DNA of 64,000 nucleotides from Pipra filicauda. Lineage: Eukaryota; Chordata; Aves; Passeriformes; Pipridae. Under the pieces are notes generated by a model that saw only the letters and a list, made by a program, of their open reading frames with translations, was not told where the DNA came from and made no database searches. The first letter of the stretch is position 1; each line of letters starts with the position of its first letter. Made by a program: the position numbers and the translations under genes. The DNA is taken from NCBI RefSeq assembly GCF_003945595.2, contig NW_024104415.1, forward strand, positions 186,001-250,000, in the 5' to 3' direction. Below, piece after piece: positions 56,550-64,000 of this stretch.

Positions 56550-57063
56550 CATGGAATGATTTGGGTTGGAAGGGACCCTAAAGCTCATCGTTTCACCTCT
56601 CCCATGGGCAGGGACACCTTCCACTAGACCAGGTTGCCCCATCCAACCTGGCCTTGGACACTTCCAGGGATGGAGCAGCCACAGCTTCTCTGGGTAGCCT
56701 GTGCCAGGGCCTCACTACCCTCACAGGCAAGGATTTCTTCCCAGTATCCCATCTAACCCTGCCCTCTGTCAGTGGGAAGCCATTCCCCCTTGTCCTGTCC
56801 CTGCAGGCCCTTGTCCCAAGTCCCTCTCCAGCTCTCTTGGAGCTCTTTAGGCACTGGAAGGGCTCTAAGGTCTCCCTGGAGCCTTCTCTTCTCCAGGTGA
56901 ACACCCCCAGCTCTCCCAGCCTGTCTCCAGAGCAGAGGGGCTCCAGCCCTCGGAGCATCTCCACAGCCTCCTCTGGACTTGCTCCAGCAGCTCCATGTCC
57001 TTCCTGTGCTGGGGACCCCAAAGCTGGAGGCAGCACTGCAGGTGGGGTCTCATAAGGGCAGAG
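56550..57063 (-). repeat. CR1 3' end, long, reverse
   Basis: The + strand runs from catggaatgatttgggttgg to GCAGCACTGCAGGTGGGGTC. It contains CAGTATCCCATCTAACCCTG and GGACTTGCTCCAGCAGCTCC. Frames of 133 and 167 codons on opposite strands are repeat frames. Confidence 0.95.
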
Positions 57064-58705
57064 GTTTAAAATCACCTCCCTCAACCTACTGGCCACATGT
57101 TTGAGGTCTTTGTGTCAAGCAGCAGGATGTACAAGAGCAGAAATGCCTTGATGGCTCCTTGATCATCAGCACGGGAAGCAAGTCCCAAACTGCACAGAGT
57201 TTTCTGAGCTGCCAGATTTTCTAGCCATGTCTGGATTAGTACAATATTTAATAAAGACAGCAGTTCTTCAGCTTTAGCTTTTGGCTGAACATCCTGGGTT
57301 GGAAGTTTCTCTTATTTTCTATCAGTGTTGAATATTTCCAGTCTTGGTCTTCAACTTGGACAAACTCTTGACTAAAATACAGCATATATTTTAGGATGTT
57401 GAGCATTTCCCATGACTTGTGGCATGGCAGCAAAGTCAGTAATCATCACCTTGCTCTACGTGATGCACTATCATCCAACTGACCATTTTCATACAGAATT
57501 CACATCCTGGTTAGTATTTATTCCTGTTAAATATGTGTGTACACCTGTATGTCATCAGTTCCCAAACCTACTCTCACTGCTGTGTGGCTGTCAGTATGTA
57601 CATTTATTCACCCATTTCTCCTCATGTTTCTGGTATCTGCAGCTTTAAAATGAGCTTTATTCACTGAAATCCTTTCCCAAGGATATGTTGAAGTGTGATT
57701 TGTGCTACTCCCATCTGCTACCTGAGGAGGAGGAAGAGAAATGCACTTTAATAACGAGAACTTTAAGAAGACAAGCATATGTACTTCAGAATTTGATTGA
57801 TTTCTTTTTAATGGTTTTGAGCTATCAGAGTGGGGCTGAAAACGTTATGGTTCCCAGGAAAAAGACACTGGGAACATCTCCCTAATTGGACCTGAACAAG
57901 ATGATGTTAATATAAAACAGGGTGTACTGAAATAGCTTTGTGTGGTAGATTCTCCATCAACGGAGTTTTACAGGAGTTCTTCCCTCTTAAATACACAATT
58001 TAAGATAAAAACCCAGGCAATTTCTTGGCTGGCTTTTTAAGTGTAACATGATTGTATAAATTTGGGAAAAAAATGAAACAACTGGGGGCTTTCAGCGTGG
58101 TTAGAAAACTACCACACTGTGCTATTTTTATTGCATGTGAAAGTGAAGTACAGCTGCACTGAGGGGGTTTTGATCCAGAACAGACCCATTGGGTAGATTT
58201 ATTTCCTGCTCATAGCTGTAGATTTTCCCAGACTTCCACCTTTCCAAAAAAAAGTCTCTTTGGATCGCAGGTCGCACATGGCATCTCCTCTCCCTTCTGG
58301 GGAGAATCTCCTGATTCTTCTACTCAGACAAATCATACTTCCCACCTCAAAGTTTCCAGGGTTTTGCTTCCCTTTTCTGGATTTTGTGCAGAAATTTCTG
58401 AGTTTCTTCAAAGATTTTAAACCAAACTTTTAATTAAATGTAAATAATGCGGGAGAGTTAATTTTAATTCAGATTTTAAGAATTCATGTGCTATCCATTC
58501 CCAGTATAGGAGAACCACAGCAGTGTTGCCACGGTATCTCAGTGGTGCTTCTTATATATTTAACCTCTTCAAACCTGTATTTTTAAGGATACCCTCTGAC
58601 CCATAGGCACAAAAAGAACTAAGCTTCAATGTTTTATTCTACTTCCGGAAGTTTTTAAATGGTTTTGGAAAAGAGCGTTGCCATAAATTATTCCCAATAT
58701 ACTTG
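57064..58705. other. Intron; no feature seen
   Basis: Unique AT-rich sequence. Confidence 0.6.
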
Positions 58706-58838
58706 GGAAGTGTCCAAGGCCAGGTTGAATGGGGCTTGGAGCAACCTGGGATGGTGGAAGGTGACCCTGCTCACAGCAGGGGGGTGGAACTGGGTGAGTT
58801 TTAAGGTCCCTCCCAACCAAAACCACTCTGTGGAATAC
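58706..58838 (+). repeat. CR1 3' terminal fragment
   Basis: The fragment runs from AAGTGTCCAAGGCCAGGTTG to AACCAAAACCACTCTGTGG. Confidence 0.92.
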
Positions 58839-59839
58839 AGATTTTGTCTTTTCATGATAAAGGTGAAATAAATGTTTTCATTGATTTTATATATTTGGTA
58901 TTTTTCCAAATTTCCTACATTTATGGAGAAGTTTCTGATTGCCAGCTATGGGCTTGTGTGATGAAAAGTTCTTTGCCAAAGAAATCAGTAAAATTGGAGT
59001 CTAATAAGTAGATAGGTACTTTTTTATTTAAGCGTGTGTATACATATATATAAAATACAGAAATATGCCTATAAATATATGTATATATAAGATATAAAAT
59101 ACTGAACTGAGAAACAACACGAACATTTCTACTCAGCCCCACAGCCAGGTTGCAACTGTTTCAGAAAAGCACCTCTCAATCACAGAAGGAATTGAGGAAA
59201 CAAATTCTGTGCCATTTTTAGTCCGTTGTCTCCAGAGAAAGGCTCATAAAATGTGCATGAATTCAGTCACAAAAATGGCTCCCGGTTTTCGTCCTGCCCG
59301 TGTTGTTTTTGGTTGGAACGTTGTGTTCTGCACATCTCAGGCAGAGTTCAGGAGGGTCAGCCCTTCCGGCAGCTCCACCAGCTGATGGATTGGACTTGGC
59401 AGCTCCGTGTCTTCAGGGGTGCCTTGGTGACTTCACTGGAGGAGCAGGTGACCTGTTGTTAAAGCAGAATTAGCCTTTTGTGTGCCTCCTGGAGTTTTCC
59501 CCCGGAAGTTTCCCCTGCCTTTGCATTTTTCTGGATTATCTGGTGGTTTAAAACATTCATCATCATTCTCAAGTGATGTAAAATGCAGAGCAGCTGGTGC
59601 CCTGCTTGATGCACCAGGTCAAACATGTCCTTGGATGTCCCTGCCAACACCAGGGGAGGTGGCACTGGGGGTTCCTTGGGCTCATACAGGTCTATAATTG
59701 GCTTTATTATGATGTTCTTTGGGCAGGGAGGGCCAGTCTGGGAGTTGTCACAGTTTGTGGTTCTGAGGGGACATCAGTGTTGTCTGAGGGCTCCCTCCTG
59801 TCCCTCTGCTCTCTGGTAATGCCACCAGGTAATCCCTGA
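58839..59839. other. Intron; AT-rich tract then unique sequence
   Basis: Nothing beyond the microsatellite at about 59030-59100. Three overlapping + frames at 59482-59839 are unrecognised. Confidence 0.6.
59030..59100. repeat. AT-rich degenerate microsatellite
   Basis: The segment has mixed (TA)n and (TATATAAA) units, such as gtgtatacatatatataaaa. Confidence 0.7.
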
Positions 59840-60238
59840 CCTGAACTCAGGCTGCTGTAGGGTTTAAACCTCTGGATTGGAGAAGAGAAGGCTCCAGAGA
59901 GACCCTAAAGTCCTTTCCAGTGCCTAAATTTGCTCCAAGAGAGCTGGAGAGGGATTTGAACATGGAGTGACAGGACAAGGGGAAATGGCTTCCCACTGAC
60001 AGAGGGCAGAGTTAGATGGGATGATGGGAAGAAATCCTTCCCTGAGAGGGTCGTGAGGCCCTGGCACAGGTTGCCCAGAGAAGCTGTGGCTGCCCCATCC
60101 CTGGAAGTGTCCAAGACCGAGTTGGATGGGGCTTGGAGCAACCTGGGATAGTGGAAAGTGTCCCTGCCCATGGCAGGGAATGGAATGAGATGGGCCTTAA
60201 GGTCCCTTCCAGCCAAACCAGTCTGGGATTCTGGGATG
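59840..60238 (+). repeat. CR1 3' end with the same unusual 5' junction as 41.5 kb
   Basis: The canonical body starts at TTGGAGAAGAGAAGGCTCCA and ends AGTCTGGGATTCTGGGATGC. The 40 bases before it (CCTGAACTCAGG...AGGGTTTAAACCTCT) match the corresponding segment of the copy at 41517-41553. Confidence 0.93.
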
Positions 60239-61039
60239 CACAGCTAAGATGAGTGCCACATTCCATTTCTCTCGATATTTTAACCAGAAAATAAATGTGA
60301 GTGTTTAAAACAGGTGGAGAAGGATCCAGATCCAGCCAACGTGGAGTTTTGGAGCTGCTGCATTTTCCTGGCAGAGGTTTATTGGAAGTGAGCGCTGACA
60401 CCATCACACTGCCATGGGAACAGCACTCAGATAATGCTTTTTAATCTACTGTAATCAAGTACATAATCAACATAATTAATTTCTATACTGTTGCTCTCCT
60501 TGGTTCACATGGAAAACCATCCCAAATTGCTAAATTGGTCCTAATTCAGGGGGAGTATTTTCCTTAAGTATTCCAGGTAATTTCCTTTTTAGCTGGGTGC
60601 TAATTGCTAGTCTCTATATTGATGACATTTGTTGTACCTGTTGTTACCTTTTCCCTGCTGCTTTGAGATTTAACTGTGTGAAAATAGTGCATTGGGAGTG
60701 ATGTCTCTTTCTTTACATAAATTTAAAACCAGAAACGGATCCTACTGAAGGTACAACTTTACATGGCTGTGTTGGAGGACTTTCCACTGTCATCTGAGGC
60801 TGAAATACCAACCCATGGGAAGCCTGAAGTTTGCATTCTCACTTTATTTTATGATTTATTTTAGTTGAATGGTAATGAACGCTTAATTATAATTTTTGAG
60901 AGTTAATGGCTGAGATAATGGACTCGGGGCTGTTCTCTGCGGTGCCCCAAGAGTGATACCCAGCATTTCTGCATGTCCTCTAGGTGATGGGGTTGGATGC
61001 AGCTCCAGTGTGGAAATAAAACCCTCCTTCCCCCCAACT
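60239..61039. other. Intron; no feature seen
   Basis: Unique AT-rich sequence. Confidence 0.6.
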
Positions 61040-61352
61040 CTGATTATCTGAGGGGCAGCAGAGGGGCAGCCACTGATCTTTTCTCTCTGTGACCCGTGAC
61101 AGGACCCAAGAGAGTGGCTGGAGCTGTGCCAGGGGAGAGTTGGATATCAGGAAAAAGTTCTTCCCCCAGAGGGTGGCTGGGCACTGAACAGGCTCCCCAG
61201 GGCAGTGGGCACAGCACCAAGGCTGACAGAGCTCAAGGAGTGTTTGGATGATACTCTCAGGGACAAGGTGGGATTGTTGGTGTGTCTTGGGCAAGGCCAG
61301 GAGTTGGACTGGATGTGAGTCCCTTCCAACTCAGCATATTCCATTTTTCTTG
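61040..61352 (+). repeat. CR1 3' end, 'gccaggagttggact' type
   Basis: The copy runs from TGAGGGGCAGCAGAGGGGCA through GGTTGGATATCAGG-like sequence and TTCTTCCCCCAGAGGGTGGC to CCAACTCAGCATATTCC. Confidence 0.92.
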
Positions 61353-61472
61353 CACATATTGCACATATGGATACTGGCCAATTTTTCTGTGGTGATCCAA
61401 AAGCTCCACCAAAATCTCAGACGTGAAGATCTGAAAACCTCAGAGGCTTCACAACTCAAAAGAGCTTCTCTA

Positions 61473-61601
61473 GGGGTGAGTTGGCTCAGTTGAAAGATTA
61501 TTCCTGAACTTGGGAGAGCAGCAACTTGGACTGAACCTGATTTTTCTCTAAGTCCTCTTTTCTCTGGTCTGTTCCAACTCAGGATAGTCTGTGATTCTAT
61601 T
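61473..61601 (+). mobile_element. Possible second, decayed tRNA-derived SINE
   Basis: The sequence GGGGTGAGTTGGCTCAGTTG resembles a tRNA 5' half with an A box. It is followed by AACTTGGACTGAACCTGATT and a CR1-like tail GTTCCAACTCAGGATAGTCT then GTGATTCT. Length and order fit a TguSINE1-like element. The middle has no clear anticodon arm, so it could be only a CR1 tail. Confidence 0.35.
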
Positions 61602-62943
61602 TATTTTGTCACTAATGATTCCTTCTTGCCCTTTCTTTTGTCCCTGATGTTCTGGACTGGCACCATCTTGTTCTTGTCCCTCTCCTCCTCCACGTGGTGC
61701 CAGGATAAGGAAGGAATGCTGAAAGGCAGCCAGACCCTGTGGCTATTCCTTCACACCATGGGAATTCAGCTCTGAAGGCTCTGGTTGATTTTTCCTGCTG
61801 ACCTTGGTTGCTCAGGATTGAGCCCGACTTTGCATCTCATCTTCAAATTCCCAGTGAAATTTCCCCCAAACTGGTGAACTCCATCTGGCTTAATTAAGCC
61901 CAGATTTTCAAGATAAAGGAGCACATTCTGCTGTCACTGCTGCAGACTCAGGCTGCCTTTCCAAGTTGGTTTGTTGTTGCTTTTATACGTTGCTTTTCCA
62001 CTGAAAAAGGGGATTGTTATAGTTGCAATTACCATGGAAACAATTACCATAAAGTATTGATCGACCAAGATAGATTAGGAAGCATGAAAGGATACAGGTT
62101 GTCTCTATGGAAACATGGACATTTAGAGCTTTTTTTTTTCCTTAAGAAAATGAACTATTGTTTCTTTCCTTGAACAAGTTTCTAGTCCAGTTTACAATCA
62201 CTTTGTAGTTTTAATTGAAATGGTTTATATAATCTATAGTGCATTTTAATAGCATTCATTTTCTTTATATCACAAGAAAATCTCTGAAATGGCCTTTTAA
62301 AAAAAATAAAGGACTTGCATCATTTGCACGGCATTTTTTCGTATTAAAAAGTAGCTGAACTGTATCATTAATTGTCAGTGAAAAACAGGTGAACAGAATA
62401 AGCCATTGGCGTCTGAAATTTAGTGTTTAGTGGGGTTTTGTGTTAATGGGTTGACAAAGGAATCATTAACCTGTTCCTGCTTTGAGTGGCACAGGGAGTT
62501 CAGATTTCAGTAATGCTTTGGAGTGTTGGCTGTTGGTCATTCCAGCACCTGATGTTGGATCCAGGTGAGCATTTGTATCCAGTTCACTAAGAAGTGGAAC
62601 TCAAATACTCATCACTCAGAAGCACATCCTCCTCTTTCTCCAGCAGATGTTGATTGTACTCTTCCCATGGCTGCAATGACTCTCACTCCTTGAGTTTAGG
62701 GTTTGGCACCAAAGTGAGTCCAAATAGTTTTGCCAGGTGATCACTCCTGTCAAGTACAATCATGTTTAGTAAAAGCTGAAGTTGAACTTCTGATATAAAA
62801 TATTTAGTTATTCATCCTGGGAATATGCAACACTTCAGTTGCTGGAGATGTATTTAGTCAATTCTTAAATTCTTCTAATGAAATGAACTGACTTTGGGGT
62901 CTGTCATTGTTTCAGAAATGGTTTTGATGCACAAACCTGTAAA
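61602..62943. other. Intron; possible conserved non-coding sequence
   Basis: An X-box-like motif attaccatggaaac lies at 62028-62041. From 62290 to 62460 the sequence is AT-rich, non-repetitive and evenly composed. No coding signal. Confidence 0.5.
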
Positions 62944-63024
62944 CACAGAATCAGAGAATCCCAGACACTTTCCACTAGACCAGATTGCTCCAAGCCCTGT
63001 CCAACCTGGCCTTGGACACTGGGA
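62944..63024 (-). repeat. CR1 fragment, reverse, internally deleted
   Basis: The tail cacagaatcagagaatccca is joined directly to GACACTTTCCACTAGACCAG, skipping about 60 bases found in full copies. It ends at CTGGCCTTGGACACTGGGA. Confidence 0.88.
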
Positions 63025-64000
63025 TTGCCCAAGCATGAGGATATAGGGAACATACCTCCTGCCCTAGCCTGGTGGGCACTGTCCTCCTGACACTTTATCA
63101 CCCATTGGGTTGCCAAAGCCAACTTCATATGGATTCTGGGATAGGTTTGGCTGCCAAATAATCCTGATGTGGGACATGGCTTTGAACGTGTCTTAGTGGC
63201 CAGTTTCTCGTTCCAGAATCCTAGATTCCAGCAGAATTTACCTTTTATATTTCTTTTGAGTTTCCAAGAGGAGTTTCTGTGGCGTGACAAAGGCCCAGAG
63301 CAGGAAGGGTGACACTTGATTACTCCAGGTTGGGTGGGGACTCTGATTCTGTTCACATTCCCTGGAGCTGAGGGTACACAGGCAAAGCCCTCTGATACGA
63401 AAACCAGCCATAAACCCCTCAGCTTTCTTTCCCAGTGACCTACAGTGACCCCATCAATACCCTTCCCCACATTAATAATAATTGTTTTAGAAGCCAACTG
63501 TAAGCTGGGCTCAAATTCCTCACTTTAATCTGTTCCAGGGCTTTCAGCATATCAGGCTGAGACAGATGTATCCTTCTAAAGGAATGCTACTCACCTCTGA
63601 TTAAATGAGTGCCTCTTAATTGGAAAACCAGAAACTCTCCCTGAAAAATATTGCCTGGAAATTGATTTTTATATTTAGCTAAATAATCTTAAAAGGTTAT
63701 TTTGACTTTTATGTTGTTTTCTCTGTTTTTCATACTGAAGACTCAAGTGATTCTTTCATATATCCCTTTTTAAAATCAAAGGTAACATAGTCCAGAGCTC
63801 TCCTCACTAACAGATGCTGCTTCTCATTGTGCTCTGCATCATTCATTACGTTTATATCCCAATTATTTCAAGCAAATACAATGTTATTCTTGTTTGCACT
63901 CTCACAAAAACATTTGCTTTCTGTACCGTGCCTTTGTGGTCTGGTTCCCTTCACTATCACAAGAGATGATAAATATTTGGTGTGATATAAATAAGTACCT
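63025..64000. other. Intron; no feature seen to the window end
   Basis: No common PDE4B exon (FDVENG...) appears before the end, so the shared exons lie further right. Confidence 0.65.

Noticed and set aside
56593..57096. 167-codon reverse and 133-codon forward frames
   Set aside because: Both fall in one long CR1 copy. They show the same peptide pieces as other CR1 copies.
1..64000. CRISPR array, operon or phage features
   Set aside because: The window has spliced eukaryotic exons and avian retrotransposons. Its short tandem repeats have no spacer structure.

Overview
This window is vertebrate nuclear DNA, most likely from a passerine bird. The evidence for a bird is the large number of CR1 LINE 3' ends, about 43 pieces covering roughly 15% of the window, with the CR1-specific ATTCTRTG tail. 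The evidence for a songbird is a SINE at about 18.62-18.77 kb with a tRNA-Ile(AAU) head and a CR1-like tail, which is the layout of the zebra finch element TguSINE1. No bacterial, phage or CRISPR feature is present. Nearly all small open reading frames in the window are chance frames or translations of CR1 3' ends.

The only protein-coding gene I can support is PDE4B (cAMP-specific 3',5'-cyclic phosphodiesterase 4B) on the + strand. Three of its alternative N-terminal exons are present. An exon at 8092-8203 carries the start codon of the long isoform PDE4B1 (MKKSRSVMTV...). The second PDE4B1-specific exon is at 9998-10233 (...GIDLWRGRRCCSGNLQLPPL...). The first exon of isoform PDE4B3, with its CpG-rich promoter, is at about 25.85-26.76 kb (MTAK...RRRFTVAHT). 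Both N-terminal branches end with the first two bases of a split Cys codon, so either can be spliced to the same common exon. That exon (encoding FDVENG...), UCR1, UCR2 and the catalytic domain lie to the right of the window.

Layout: 1-8091 is intron upstream of the PDE4B1 start exon and is rich in CR1. From 8092 to 10233 lie the two PDE4B1 exons with a 1794-nt intron. From 10234 to about 25850 is intron with CR1, minisatellites and the SINE. From about 25850 to 26758 is the PDE4B3 promoter and first exon, with two upstream ORFs, one of which overlaps the real start codon. From 26759 to 64000 is intron shared by both isoforms. It contains one block at about 53.7-54.7 kb that looks like a promoter or enhancer (CpG cluster, octamer, TATA-like box, a perfect cAMP response element). 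This block is the best candidate for something undescribed, for example an additional PDE4B promoter or a cAMP feedback enhancer.

Coordinates of CR1 pieces are by eye and good to about 10 bases. Subfamily names are not assigned because that needs a library search. Statements about human PDE4B are from memory.
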